Made by a program: the position numbers and the translations under genes. The notes beneath the pieces were generated by a model. It made no database searches, had not been told where the DNA came from, and worked only from the letters and a program-made list of their open reading frames with translations. From contig NZ_JARSBP010000002.1 in NCBI RefSeq assembly GCF_029623955.1, positions 620,001 through 684,000 on the forward strand: a stretch of 64,000 nucleotides of DNA. The letters run 5' to 3'. This stretch comes from Mycobacterium sp. 236(2023) (GTDB taxonomy: Bacteria; Actinomycetota; Actinomycetes; Mycobacteriales; Mycobacteriaceae). Shown one piece after another: positions 19,059 to 27,693 of the stretch (its first letter is position 1; every line of letters starts with the position of its first letter).

Positions 19059-20795
19059 ATGAGTCCAGATTATGACGTGCTGATCATCGGCTCGGGGTTC
19101 GGCGGCAGCGTGAGTGCGCTGCGCTTGACGGAGAAGGGCTACCGCGTCGGCGTACTGGAGGCCGGCCGGCGCTACGCCGACGAGGAGTTCGCCAAGACGT
19201 CCTGGAACCTGCGGAAGTTCCTGTGGGCGCCACAGTTCGGCATGTACGGCATCCAGCGCATCCATCTGCTGCGTAACGTCATGATCCTGGCCGGCGCGGG
19301 CGTCGGCGGCGGCTCCCTGAACTACGCCAACACGTTGTATGTCCCGCCGGAGCCGTTCTTCAACGACCCGCAGTGGCGCGACATCACCGACTGGCGCGCC
19401 GAACTGATGTCGCACTACGACCAGGCCCAGCGGATGCTCGGCGTCGTCACCAACCCGACGTTCACCGACGCCGACCGCATCATGAAGGAAGTCGCCGAGG
19501 ACATGGGCGTCGGCGACACGTTCGTGCCCACTCCGGTGGGTGTGTTCTTCGGGCCCGACGGTGAGAAGGCACCGGGCAAGACCGTCCCCGATCCGTACTT
19601 CGGCGGAGCCGGTCCGCAGCGCACCGGCTGCATCGAGTGTGGTTCCTGCATGACCGGATGCCGATTCGGCGCGAAGAACACGCTGCTGAAGAACTACCTC
19701 GGGCTGGCCGAGAAGGCCGGTGCACGCGTCCATCCGCTGACGATGGTGACCAGCTTCGAGCAGCGCCCCGACGGGGTGTGGGAGGTGACGACGGCACGCA
19801 CCGGCGGCAAGCTGCGTCGCCGCCGCAAGACGTTCACCGCCAACCACGTCATCCTGGCCGCCGGCACGTACGGCACCCAGAAGCTGCTCTTCAAGATGCG
19901 CGACCGCGGCAAGCTCCCGAAACTGTCCGAGAAGCTGGGTGTGCTCACCCGCACCAACTCCGAATCCATCGTCGGCGCGGGCCGGTTGAAGGTCGGCGAC
20001 GATCTCGACCTGACCCACGGCGTCGCGATCACGTCATCGATCCACCCCACGTCCGACACCCATGTCGAGCCCTGCCGCTACGGCAAGGGCTCCAACGCGA
20101 TGGGCCTGCTGCAGACGCTGATGACCGACGGCGCCGGGCCGCAGGGCACCGATGTCCCGCGCTGGAAGCAGCTGCTCGACCTGGCGCGCGAGGACCGCAA
20201 GGGAACGTTGCGGCTGCTGAACCCGAGGCGCTGGAGCGAGCGCACCATGATCGCGCTCGTCATGCAGAACCTGGACAACTCGATCACCACGTTCACCCGC
20301 AAGACCAAACTCGGCTTCCGCATGCTCGACAGCAAGCAGGGCCACGGTGAACCGAACCCGAGCTGGATCCCCGCCGGCAACGAGGTGACCCGCCGCATCG
20401 CCGAGAAGATCGACGGCGTGGCGGGCGGCACCTGGGGCGAGCTGTTCAACATCCCGCTGACCGCGCACTTCCTCGGCGGCGCCGCGATCGGCGACAGCCC
20501 CGACGCGGGCGTCATCGACGCGTACCAGAGGGTGTGGAACTACCCGACGCTCTCGGTGGTCGACGGTGCCGCGATCTCGGCGAATCTCGGTGTCAATCCG
20601 TCTCTTTCGATCACGGCGCAAGCCGAGCGCGTCGCATCGCTGTGGCCGAACAAGGGCGAAGAGGATCTGCGCCCGGCCCAGGGTGAGCCGTATCGGCGGC
20701 TGTCGCCGATCGAGCCGGCCCACCCCGTGGTGCCGGCCGATGCCCCCGCCGCGCTTCGCAGAATCCCTATCGAACCGGTCAGCTCGGCGGGCTAA
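19059..20795 (+). CDS. choD: GMC-type oxidoreductase, cholesterol oxidase ChoD homologue
   Basis: The 578-residue protein is an FAD-dependent GMC oxidoreductase corresponding to Rv3409c (ChoD). The N-terminal dinucleotide site is VLIIGSGFGGSVSALRL, and GAGVGGGSLNYANTLY near residue 80 completes FAD binding. A four-cysteine block GCIECGSCMTGC near residue 190 is conserved in this subgroup. The C-terminal GMC domain includes AHFLGGAAIG and PTLSVVDGAAISANLGVNPSLSI. ChoD is annotated as cholesterol oxidase, but the main mycobacterial sterol route uses a 3-beta-hydroxysteroid dehydrogenase, so the natural substrate is unsure. The start ATG follows a putative TetR operator. Confidence 0.92.
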   Translation: MSPDYDVLIIGSGFGGSVSALRLTEKGYRVGVLEAGRRYADEEFAKTSWNLRKFLWAPQFGMYGIQRIHLLRNVMILAGAGVGGGSLNYANTLYVPPEPFFNDPQWRDITDWRAELMSHYDQAQRMLGVVTNPTFTDADRIMKEVAEDMGVGDTFVPTPVGVFFGPDGEKAPGKTVPDPYFGGAGPQRTGCIECGSCMTGCRFGAKNTLLKNYLGLAEKAGARVHPLTMVTSFEQRPDGVWEVTTARTGGKLRRRRKTFTANHVILAAGTYGTQKLLFKMRDRGKLPKLSEKLGVLTRTNSESIVGAGRLKVGDDLDLTHGVAITSSIHPTSDTHVEPCRYGKGSNAMGLLQTLMTDGAGPQGTDVPRWKQLLDLAREDRKGTLRLLNPRRWSERTMIALVMQNLDNSITTFTRKTKLGFRMLDSKQGHGEPNPSWIPAGNEVTRRIAEKIDGVAGGTWGELFNIPLTAHFLGGAAIGDSPDAGVIDAYQRVWNYPTLSVVDGAAISANLGVNPSLSITAQAERVASLWPNKGEEDLRPAQGEPYRRLSPIEPAHPVVPADAPAALRRIPIEPVSSAG

Positions 20796-21089
20796 ATGCT
20801 GCACCGGCGGCGGGCGCGCAAGCTCATCGATCGAGCGCAGCCGTTCGCCGCCGAGCCGCTCGCAGCTGTCGCGAACTTCACCTGACGCCGTTCCGAGTGG
20901 GTACTCGTCGGTGCAGGGGCGACACGGCTGTGGATCATCGAGGCGAACCGGACGCGCACAGTGGGACCGATCCCGTTGGGGTCTTGGCGGGCAATCAGAT
21001 TCGAGCTACCCGACCGAGAGCCCGTGGTGCTGCAGCCGTTCGGGCGCGAAGTGCACGCTCTGATGGAGGCGTGGCTGGCTTCGAGGTGA
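20796..21089 (+). pseudogene. Degraded small gene with an in-frame TGA
   Basis: Directly after the choD stop an ATG opens a frame that reads 29 residues and hits TGA at 20883-20885. It then continues in the same frame for 68 more codons with a protein-like sequence to TGA at 21087-21089. The second half contains WVLVGAGATRLWIIEANR, VGPIPLGSWRAIRFELP and VHALMEAWLASR, which look like genuine coding sequence. The simplest reading is a gene of about 97 codons inactivated by one nonsense change. I do not recognise the family. It may have been cotranscribed with choD. Confidence 0.55.
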
Positions 21090-21098
21090 TGGAGAAGG

Positions 21099-23288
21099 TT
21101 ACCGAAGCGGCGTCGGTGCTGTGGCGGCGCGAATGAGGCACCACATTTCGCGGCCGGACACGATGACATCGGTGATGCTGCCCTCGGGCGGCGGCCCGGC
21201 GCCGTTCTCCGTGTCGATGACGACGCTGATTTCCACCTCATCGCCGATATCGGCCATCACGATCCGTGCCGACGTCGCAGCACGATCGAGGACGTGGGAC
21301 AACGGCTCGATCAGTGCGGAGATCTGGCTGTCGTCGAGATCGGGGAGCGCACCGGACAAGTCGGTGGCCACGTCGACATGCCGAGCCTCGGCTGCATCGA
21401 TGAGCGGCCGGATCGCCTGCGTCAGCGGGTGATCGAAGGTGGCGGCCTGGTCGAAAAGTGCCCGTAGTCGCCGGCATTCGGCACGCGCCCGGCGCTGCAT
21501 CGCCGGATCGACGTCGCCACCGCGACCGAGCTCCTGCAGAAGGGGCACGACATTGTCGACGATGGTCGCGTATCGCCGCTGATACTCGCCTTGTAGCGCC
21601 TGCGAGATCCGGTCGCGGGTGAGGAGCCGGCGGCGCTCGCCGTCCTCCTGCTCGACCACCGCCGCTGCTTCGCGCATCAGTCCGGCGAAGGCCAGCGCGA
21701 AGAGTTGCACACCGAGAATGCTTGCGCTGCCCAGACCTATGTTGACGAGGATTTCCGGCGAGGGATCGCGGACCAGGAGCACGACGCTGTTGGTCACCCA
21801 GAGTCCGGTGATGATCGCACCGCCGGCGCCGGTGGGCAGGGACAGGAGGAGCGGCAGTACGCACCAGCCTATTGCGCCCTGCGCCCAGTGCGCGTAGCCG
21901 AGGACATCCGACTGGGGAAGCAGCGCGGGTTGGGCGACCGCCACCGCCACGATCGCGGCGCCGGCCGGCCACGCGTATATCCAACGCTGCCAGAGGATTC
22001 CGGGCACAGCGGCAAGGGTGGCAAGCCCGGCGATGGCGCCGAGGACGGTGTCCTCGGGTCGAACCGTGACGGCGAGGTTCACCACCGCGTACACGGTGAG
22101 AGCGAGGCCGTAACGGGTCCGGGTCCTGTCGATGAGACGATCGGGGTCGACCTTGATGGTTGCGGCGACAGATTGTGTTGGCACCCAGCTTAATTCGGTT
22201 GTCGTCCCTGACCCGGGTGCGGATCTGATCCTTGCGTGGCCGCCGGCACGCGCCATACGCCGGCGGATCGAGTCGTCGATGCCGTGGCCGTGGTGCGGCT
22301 CGTCGGGATCGAACCCGACCCCGTCGTCGGCGAGGGCGACGGCCGCGTCGGAGACGGTGACCGTCAGAAGCGACGCCCGGGCATGCCGGTCGACGTTCGT
22401 CATCGCTTCCCGGGCGGCAGCTATCACGGGGTGGGCCTGCTCTCCGGGCAGCCACAGCAGTTCGCAGCCCGTGAATCGCACCGGAGTCATTAGGTGGCTG
22501 GCGCATTCACGCAGGGCGGCAACGAGTTCCACGCGCGGCGGCGGAGCCACCCAGGCGCCCTCGTTGAGAAGGTCCAGGTCGCGGCGTGCCTGGGCGGCGA
22601 GTCGGCCGGAGGGGAGTGGGAGGCCCTGGCCGACCATCAGCAGCGTCGATGCGGCGGTGTCGTGAAGCAATGCCAGTTGTTCGTGTTCGTAGTCGCGGAC
22701 CGCTACGGATACCTGTCGGGCCACCTCGGCTTCAGCGCGGTCGCGGCGCGCCGTGTCGATGGCACCGGCAACGCGCAACAACATGAATCGGATGATCGAC
22801 GCCGTCGCGCATTGGACTGCGAAGTAGTACAGCGCCGTCACCGATGACAGGGATTCCCACCCGATGACCTGCGCGGCGCCCGTCGCGTAGGCCGCCGCGA
22901 TGCCGAGGGTCATCGGGATGCTCACCGACACCGACACGGAGACACAGATGCTGATCACCGCGGTTCCGGCGATGGCCTGCGGAGCGGTGTTCGACATGAA
23001 GAAGTCGGTGGCCGGCGCGAGCAGCGGGATGGCCAGGCACACCGCGAGCGTCAGCGCGTAATCCGCGGCGAGGGGTATGGCGTTCTGAGAGCGGGTGAGG
23101 AGCCGGTAGCCGGACCATGCGGCGAGTGCAACGAGTAGCCACTTGCCCGCGGGAACGGCCAGCGAGCCGGGGTCGGCGAGCGCGATCAGCGCTACCCCGA
23201 GATTGATGCTGCCGCGCATCAGCAGCCCGACCATGGCCGCCCGGCTCATCAGCTGATAGCGGGCGGCCGGCCCCTCGATTGTCGCCAC
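21099..23288 (-). CDS. Large membrane sensor histidine kinase with a second degenerate sensor-kinase half
   Basis: The 729-residue protein contains two tandem modules. Module 1 (about 1-365) has several transmembrane helices, a HisKA_3-like phosphoacceptor box LALLHDTAASTLL near residue 207 and an ATPase domain with EAMTNVDRHA, ALADDGVGFDPDE and GHGIDDSIRRRM. Module 2 (about 380-729) repeats the plan: a second helical membrane block (VVNLAVTVRPEDTVL through SILGVQLFALAFAGLM), then a coiled helix QALQGEYQRRYATIVDNVVPLLQEL without the phosphoacceptor His, and a C-terminal region without recognisable N or G boxes. It is divergent from a NarL-type response regulator, its likely partner. The signal is unknown. 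Confidence 0.85.
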   Translation of the reverse strand: MATIEGPAARYQLMSRAAMVGLLMRGSINLGVALIALADPGSLAVPAGKWLLVALAAWSGYRLLTRSQNAIPLAADYALTLAVCLAIPLLAPATDFFMSNTAPQAIAGTAVISICVSVSVSVSIPMTLGIAAAYATGAAQVIGWESLSSVTALYYFAVQCATASIIRFMLLRVAGAIDTARRDRAEAEVARQVSVAVRDYEHEQLALLHDTAASTLLMVGQGLPLPSGRLAAQARRDLDLLNEGAWVAPPPRVELVAALRECASHLMTPVRFTGCELLWLPGEQAHPVIAAAREAMTNVDRHARASLLTVTVSDAAVALADDGVGFDPDEPHHGHGIDDSIRRRMARAGGHARIRSAPGSGTTTELSWVPTQSVAATIKVDPDRLIDRTRTRYGLALTVYAVVNLAVTVRPEDTVLGAIAGLATLAAVPGILWQRWIYAWPAGAAIVAVAVAQPALLPQSDVLGYAHWAQGAIGWCVLPLLLSLPTGAGGAIITGLWVTNSVVLLVRDPSPEILVNIGLGSASILGVQLFALAFAGLMREAAAVVEQEDGERRRLLTRDRISQALQGEYQRRYATIVDNVVPLLQELGRGGDVDPAMQRRARAECRRLRALFDQAATFDHPLTQAIRPLIDAAEARHVDVATDLSGALPDLDDSQISALIEPLSHVLDRAATSARIVMADIGDEVEISVVIDTENGAGPPPEGSITDVIVSGREMWCLIRAATAPTPLR

Positions 23289-23407
23289 GGCCCTCCCCAG
23301 TGCCCACGCGCGTCGCCGAAGCGTCGGTCGAACGTATCAATTCCCGACGTCGACTTTCACTCTCTGCGAGCCGCTTCCTAGGCTCGACTGGAGCTGGAAT
23401 GTACGGA

Positions 23408-23430
23408 GAAATTGACGTTTGTGCAATTTC
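23408..23430. promoter_or_regulatory. Inverted repeat in the divergent kinase/response-regulator region
   Basis: GAAATTG (23408-23414) and CAATTTC (23424-23430) are exact reverse complements around a 9-base spacer. The site lies about 100 bases before the response regulator start and 120 before the kinase start, in a locally AT-rich stretch, and is a candidate binding site for the regulator itself. Confidence 0.45.
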
Positions 23431-23487
23431 AACGAGTGTTTGTCTCGCGTTGAACTACGCGCTGCGATTAAATACGCGCAGGGGAGC

Positions 23488-23510
23488 AGACACCTGTCTC
23501 ACGGGTGTCT
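23488..23510 (+). other. Hairpin in the response regulator leader
   Basis: AGACACC (23488-23494) pairs with GGTGTCT (23504-23510) around a 9-base loop. It ends just before the purine-rich AGCAGGGGGAGG ribosome site and could modulate translation of the regulator. Confidence 0.4.
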
Positions 23511-23531
23511 AGCAGGGGGAGGTGTGGGGGG

Positions 23532-24212
23532 ATGTCCCGCGAGGGAACTGCGCGGCCGGTGCGTATCGCGATCATCGACGATCACGATGTCGTGCACGCG
23601 GGAATTCAGGCATGGTGCACGGAGGCCGACCCTCCCATCGCCCTCGTCGACAGCTTCATGCGGCCGGGCGAGTTCTTCGACAGCCATCCGGATTCGGCCG
23701 GCGACGACGTCGACGTGGTGCTGCTCGATCTGCAGATCGAAGGCAACCGGCCCGACTTCGAGACGCTGGCGAAGCTCGCCGACACCGGCAGGCGAGTGAT
23801 CGTGTATTCGCACATCACCACCGACGAGGTCATCCTGTCCTGTCTCGACCTGGGGGCGGTGACCTACCTGGTCAAGTCGGAGGGCAAACGGCACCTGATC
23901 GAGGCGATCCATTCCGCGCACACCACAACGCCCTACGTCGGCCCGCGGATGGGCAAAGCCATGCTCAACGACAGCACGATGGGCCGTATCAAGCTGACCG
24001 ACCGCGAGAAGCAGGTGCTCATCGCGTGGTTCCAGACCGAGAGCAAGGACCTCGTCGCCAAGCGACTGTTCATCGCGCCGACGACGGTGCGGACCCACCT
24101 CCAGCGGGCCCGGGCCAAGTACGCCAGCGTGGGGCGCTCGGCATCGACCAAGTCGGCCCTGCTTGCGCGGGCCATCGAGGACGGCATCCTGAGCCTCAAG
24201 GATCTCGGCTAG
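23532..24212 (+). CDS. NarL/FixJ-type response regulator
   Basis: The 226-residue protein has a receiver domain with the acidic pair in IAIIDDHDVVHAG, the phosphoacceptor Asp66 in VVLLDLQIEG and the conserved Lys in TYLVKSEGK. A LuxR-type helix-turn-helix follows (LTDREKQVLIAWFQTESKDLVAKRLF and TTVRTHLQRARAKY). It is divergent from the double-module histidine kinase, so the two form a two-component system. The chosen ATG at 23532 follows a GGGGGAGG-rich ribosome site; a start at 23505 would add nine unlikely residues. Confidence 0.9.
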   Translation: MSREGTARPVRIAIIDDHDVVHAGIQAWCTEADPPIALVDSFMRPGEFFDSHPDSAGDDVDVVLLDLQIEGNRPDFETLAKLADTGRRVIVYSHITTDEVILSCLDLGAVTYLVKSEGKRHLIEAIHSAHTTTPYVGPRMGKAMLNDSTMGRIKLTDREKQVLIAWFQTESKDLVAKRLFIAPTTVRTHLQRARAKYASVGRSASTKSALLARAIEDGILSLKDLG

Positions 24213-24393
24213 CTGTGTCGACCTGAAAGGTTCATTCGTTCGGCCGACAGACAGCGCAGCGGCGCGTGGTTAGCGTGTGCAGTGCTTGGGGGAGCCGATG
24301 TGGTCACCGGAAGCGCAGGTGAGGTGATCGGCGGCAAGGGGGTTCGCCGAATGCTCTGGCGCTCCGGTGATCACGTTGTCCCTGGGCCTTAAC

Positions 24394-24399
24394 TACACT
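24394..24399 (+). promoter_or_regulatory. -10 element of guaA
   Basis: TACACT at 24394-24399 lies seven bases before the GTG of guaA, so transcription would start at the start codon and the mRNA would be leaderless. No Shine-Dalgarno sequence precedes the GTG, in agreement. Confidence 0.5.
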
Positions 24400-24405
24400 G
24401 ACCCG

Positions 24406-25965
24406 GTGGAATCAGCAGCTCCCCGTCCCGTGTTGGTCGTCGACTTCGGCGCGCAGTATGCGCAGCTGATCGCACGCCGCGTTCGTGAGGCGCGGGTGTT
24501 CTCGGAAGTCGTTCCGCACACCGCCAGTGTCGAGGAGATCAAAGCCCGCAATCCGCGGGCCGTCGTCCTGTCCGGCGGGCCGGCGAGCGTCTACGCCGAC
24601 GGGGCGCCGCGGCTCGATCCCGCGCTGTTCGACCTCGACATCCCGGTGTTCGGCATCTGTTACGGCTTCCAGGCGATGGCGCAGGCGCTCGGTGGCACGG
24701 TCGCCCACACCGGCACCAGCGAATACGGTCGTACCGAGTTGAAAGTCGCTGGCGGGGAACTGCATTCCGAGTTGCCCGCGACGCAGCCGGTGTGGATGAG
24801 CCATGGCGACGCGGTCACCGCGGCGCCCGACGGCTTCGATGTGGTGGCCACCAGTGCCGGTGCGCCTGTCGCCGCGTTCGAGAACCGGGAGCGGCGCCTG
24901 GCCGGCGTCCAGTACCACCCCGAGGTCATGCACAGCCCGCACGGCCAGCAGGTGCTGAGCCGCTTCCTGCACGACTTCGCCGGCATCGACGCCACATGGA
25001 CGCCCGCCAACATCGCCGACGCCCTCGTCGAGCAGGTTCGGACGCAGATCGGCGACGGACGGGCCATCTGCGGGCTCTCCGGTGGTGTCGACTCCGCCGT
25101 GGCGGCCGCGCTGGTGCAACGCGCGATCGGTGACCGGCTCACCTGTGTGTTCGTCGACCACGGGTTGCTCCGCGCCGGTGAACGGGCGCAGGTGCAGCGC
25201 GATTTCGTCGCCGCGACCGGGGCCAAGCTGGTGACCGTCGACGTGGCCGACCGCTTCCTCGAAGCGCTGTCCGGGGTGACCAACCCCGAAGGCAAGCGCA
25301 AGATCATCGGCCGCGAGTTCATCCGCGCGTTCGAAGGGGCGGTCCGCGATGCACTGGGCGGAGCCGACGGTGATGTCGAGTTCCTCGTCCAGGGCACCCT
25401 CTACCCAGATGTGGTGGAGTCCGGTGGCGGTTCCGGGACGGCCAACATCAAGAGTCACCACAATGTCGGCGGCCTGCCCGAGGACCTGAAGTTCGGCCTC
25501 GTCGAGCCGCTGCGGCTGTTGTTCAAGGATGAGGTCCGCGCGGTGGGACGCGAACTCGGGCTTCCCGAGGAAATCGTTGCCCGCCAACCTTTCCCGGGTC
25601 CCGGGCTCGGGATCCGGATCGTCGGGGAGGTCACCGCTGAGCGGCTCGATACGTTGCGGCGCGCCGACGCGATCGCGCGGGAGGAACTCACCTCGGCCGG
25701 ACTGGACCACCAGATCTGGCAGTGCCCGGTTGTTTTGCTGGGCGACGTCAGGTCGGTCGGTGTGCAGGGCGACGGCCGCACGTACGGACATCCGATCGTG
25801 CTGCGCCCGGTGTCGAGCGAAGACGCGATGACGGCCGACTGGACACGGGTTCCCTACGAAGTGCTGGAACGTATCTCGACGCGGATCACCAACGAGGTGC
25901 CGGAGGTAAACCGGGTGGTCCTGGACATCACCAGCAAGCCGCCGGGCACCATCGAGTGGGAGTGA
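24406..25965 (+). CDS. guaA: GMP synthase (glutamine-hydrolysing)
   Basis: GuaA amidates XMP to GMP, using ammonia from glutamine and ATP. The 519-residue chain has a class I glutamine amidotransferase domain, with the catalytic Cys in [12 protein letters not shown] near residue 85 and the His-Glu in YHPEVMHS near residue 172. The ATP pyrophosphatase domain begins at [12 protein letters not shown] near residue 226. The C-terminal dimerisation domain includes [13 protein letters not shown] and ends KPPGTIEWE. The open frame extends upstream, but the GTG at 24406 is preferred because its product aligns with known GuaA starts and a -10 element sits immediately before it. With guaB2 it completes IMP to GMP. 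Confidence 0.97.
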   Translation: MESAAPRPVLVVDFGAQYAQLIARRVREARVFSEVVPHTASVEEIKARNPRAVVLSGGPASVYADGAPRLDPALFDLDIPVFGICYGFQAMAQALGGTVAHTGTSEYGRTELKVAGGELHSELPATQPVWMSHGDAVTAAPDGFDVVATSAGAPVAAFENRERRLAGVQYHPEVMHSPHGQQVLSRFLHDFAGIDATWTPANIADALVEQVRTQIGDGRAICGLSGGVDSAVAAALVQRAIGDRLTCVFVDHGLLRAGERAQVQRDFVAATGAKLVTVDVADRFLEALSGVTNPEGKRKIIGREFIRAFEGAVRDALGGADGDVEFLVQGTLYPDVVESGGGSGTANIKSHHNVGGLPEDLKFGLVEPLRLLFKDEVRAVGRELGLPEEIVARQPFPGPGLGIRIVGEVTAERLDTLRRADAIAREELTSAGLDHQIWQCPVVLLGDVRSVGVQGDGRTYGHPIVLRPVSSEDAMTADWTRVPYEVLERISTRITNEVPEVNRVVLDITSKPPGTIEWE

Positions 25966-26092
25966 CGGGCACGGATCACGTTGGGCTCCAAGCCCTCCCG
26001 TGGTAGTGAGAGCTCTCTAGATCAGCAAACTCGTTGGGGAACATGTCGCGGTCGTTCCGCAAAGATTGCAAATGGCAATCACACGCAAAGGC

Positions 26093-26121
26093 TTGCTGAA
26101 ATCAGGGGTCGACTACATAAT
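26093..26121 (+). promoter_or_regulatory. Promoter of the antigen-85-like gene
   Basis: TTGCTG (26093-26098) and CATAAT (26116-26121) are spaced by 17 bases. The expected transcription start coincides with the GTG at 26128, so the gene should be leaderless. Confidence 0.6.
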
Positions 26122-26127
26122 CAGCCG

Positions 26128-27105
26128 GTGATCAGCCTGACGCGCGGAAATGCCACGCTTGCTATTGTGTTGACCGCTGTATTGAGTTTCCTGGTAGTTC
26201 CCACCGCCTCGGCGCAGCCGCAGGGCGCCCACATCACCGGCATCGAGCACGTCAACGAGCGCTGGGACAAGGTGTCGGTGTTCTCGCCGTCGATGAACAA
26301 GGTCGTCGTCAACGACGTGTACAAGGCGGGCAAGGCCGGAGCGCCGACCTTCTACCTGCTGCCCGGCATCGACGGTGGCGACGACATCGCAGGCGGCGGC
26401 ATCGCCCCCGGTATGAAGAGCTGGTTCGGCATGGCCGACATCCCCGGCTTCTTCGCCGACAAGAACGTCAACGTCGTCTCGCCGCTCGGCGGCCAATTCA
26501 GTTGGTACACAAACTGGGTCGGCGATCCGAGCAAGCAGTATCAGACCTACATGACCCAGGAGCTGCCTCCGCTGATCGACGCGGAGTACGACACCAGTGG
26601 CAAGAACGGCGTGGGCGGCCTGTCCAGCACCGGCGGCACAGCCCTCGACTACGCGGTGCAGGTACCCGGCCTCTATCAGGGAGTCGGGTCGTACAGCGGG
26701 ATCCTCAACCCGTCCGACAACGTGCAGAACGTCGAATTGACGCTCAGCAGCGGCGGTGCCAACGCCGCCGCGATGTGGGGCCCGCCGGGTGACCCGCTGT
26801 GGGTGGCGCACGACCCGTCGAAGAATGTCGAGAAGCTGCGCGGCGTCGCGGTCTACGTCGCGGCGTCGCCCTCGGGCAACGCGGGAGCCGTCGACCGGCT
26901 GCCCCCGGGCTTCGGGCCCAACATCACCGGCGGGTTCATCGAGCGCATCGTCGCCGACAGCACGCGGGTGTTCGCCGACCGCGCCGCCGCTGCGGGCGTC
27001 CCCATCACCTACGTCGTCAGGCCGGATGGCTCCCACACCTGGGGCCTGTTCGAGTCCGAGATGCAGGAGTCGTGGAACACGACGATCGGCCCGGCCCTCA
27101 GCTGA
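26128..27105 (+). CDS. Secreted antigen 85-like esterase / mycolyltransferase
   Basis: The 325-residue protein has a signal peptide (hydrophobic ATLAIVLTAVLSFLVV, cleavage after ASA near residue 32) and an alpha/beta-hydrolase domain of the antigen 85 group. Visible features are PTFYLLPGIDGGDD, the segment NVVSPLGGQFSWYTNW corresponding to the Ag85 region around the oxyanion site, the nucleophile elbow GGLSSTGGTALDYA and a C-terminal HTWGLFESEMQESW that supplies the His. The elbow differs from the GLSMAASSAL of Ag85A/B/C, so it is probably a paralogue of the Rv3802/MPT51-like or environmental type rather than a core Ag85. Mycolyl transfer is inferred. Confidence 0.85.
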   Translation: MISLTRGNATLAIVLTAVLSFLVVPTASAQPQGAHITGIEHVNERWDKVSVFSPSMNKVVVNDVYKAGKAGAPTFYLLPGIDGGDDIAGGGIAPGMKSWFGMADIPGFFADKNVNVVSPLGGQFSWYTNWVGDPSKQYQTYMTQELPPLIDAEYDTSGKNGVGGLSSTGGTALDYAVQVPGLYQGVGSYSGILNPSDNVQNVELTLSSGGANAAAMWGPPGDPLWVAHDPSKNVEKLRGVAVYVAASPSGNAGAVDRLPPGFGPNITGGFIERIVADSTRVFADRAAAAGVPITYVVRPDGSHTWGLFESEMQESWNTTIGPALS

Positions 27106-27120
27106 GCGGCGATTAGTTCG

Positions 27121-27684
27121 TCAGGTGTTCGTCAAAGCCATGTCCCAGAAGGCGATTTCGTGGGACAGCACCTCGGCGATGATGTCGTCGCGGCCAGCGG
27201 GCACCGCCAGGTCGCGCAGTGCCGCGACGTAGGCGGCGAAGCCCGGATCGGTCCAGTGCTCGACGAACTCTCGGTAGGGCGAGGACTCGGACGCGGCGGT
27301 GGTCCACGCACGCAGGTACACCTCTTCGACGACCCATAGTGCGGTGATGGCGGTGTCGTAGGGCGCTTCGTCGAGACGTGTGAGCAGTGCGCGGTAGGCG
27401 AGCGTCGCCGGCAGCGGAGGCTGGTCCATGTCGATGCCGCGAAGGGCGGCCTGTTCGTCGAACCAAGCGAGCTCGGACTCCAGCGCAACGCAGCCAGAGG
27501 CCAGCGTCGCCTGAGCATTGCGTTGCGCCCTGGCCAGTAGTCGCGCCTGGAACGTCAGGAGATCACCGACGAACACGGAGTCCTGCACGAGCCACCGGTT
27601 GAAGTCCGCATCGGTGATGGCGCCGTCACGCACCGCGTCGAGGAACCGGTGTCGGGTGGCCTCAGCCCACAAATCGTCAAGCAC
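27121..27684 (-). CDS. TenA/PqqC-like protein (thiaminase II family)
   Basis: The 187-residue all-helical protein resembles the TenA family: LWAEATRHRFLDAVRDG near the N-terminus, FNRWLVQDSVFVGDLLTFQARLLA near residue 30, and VVEEVYLRAWTTA near residue 118. TenA enzymes hydrolyse thiamin breakdown products, but the canonical TenA Cys is not evident, so it may belong to the wider PqqC-like group. It is the last gene of a six-gene leftward operon that begins with an esterase at 32.8 kb; the gap to the upstream MerR gene is nine bases. The start codon is GTG. Confidence 0.75.
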   Translation of the reverse strand: MLDDLWAEATRHRFLDAVRDGAITDADFNRWLVQDSVFVGDLLTFQARLLARAQRNAQATLASGCVALESELAWFDEQAALRGIDMDQPPLPATLAYRALLTRLDEAPYDTAITALWVVEEVYLRAWTTAASESSPYREFVEHWTDPGFAAYVAALRDLAVPAGRDDIIAEVLSHEIAFWDMALTNT

Positions 27685-27693
27685 CCAGGCAGG

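Noticed and set aside
20792..21241. 149-codon minus-strand frame overlapping the broken gene after choD
   Set aside because: Composition is Ser/Arg-rich without hydrophobic pattern, and it runs into the kinase gene; the plus-strand reading with one TGA looks much more protein-like.
24412..25791. 459-codon minus-strand frame opposite guaA
   Set aside because: guaA motifs are unambiguous; the antisense frame is an effect of GC-rich third codon positions.
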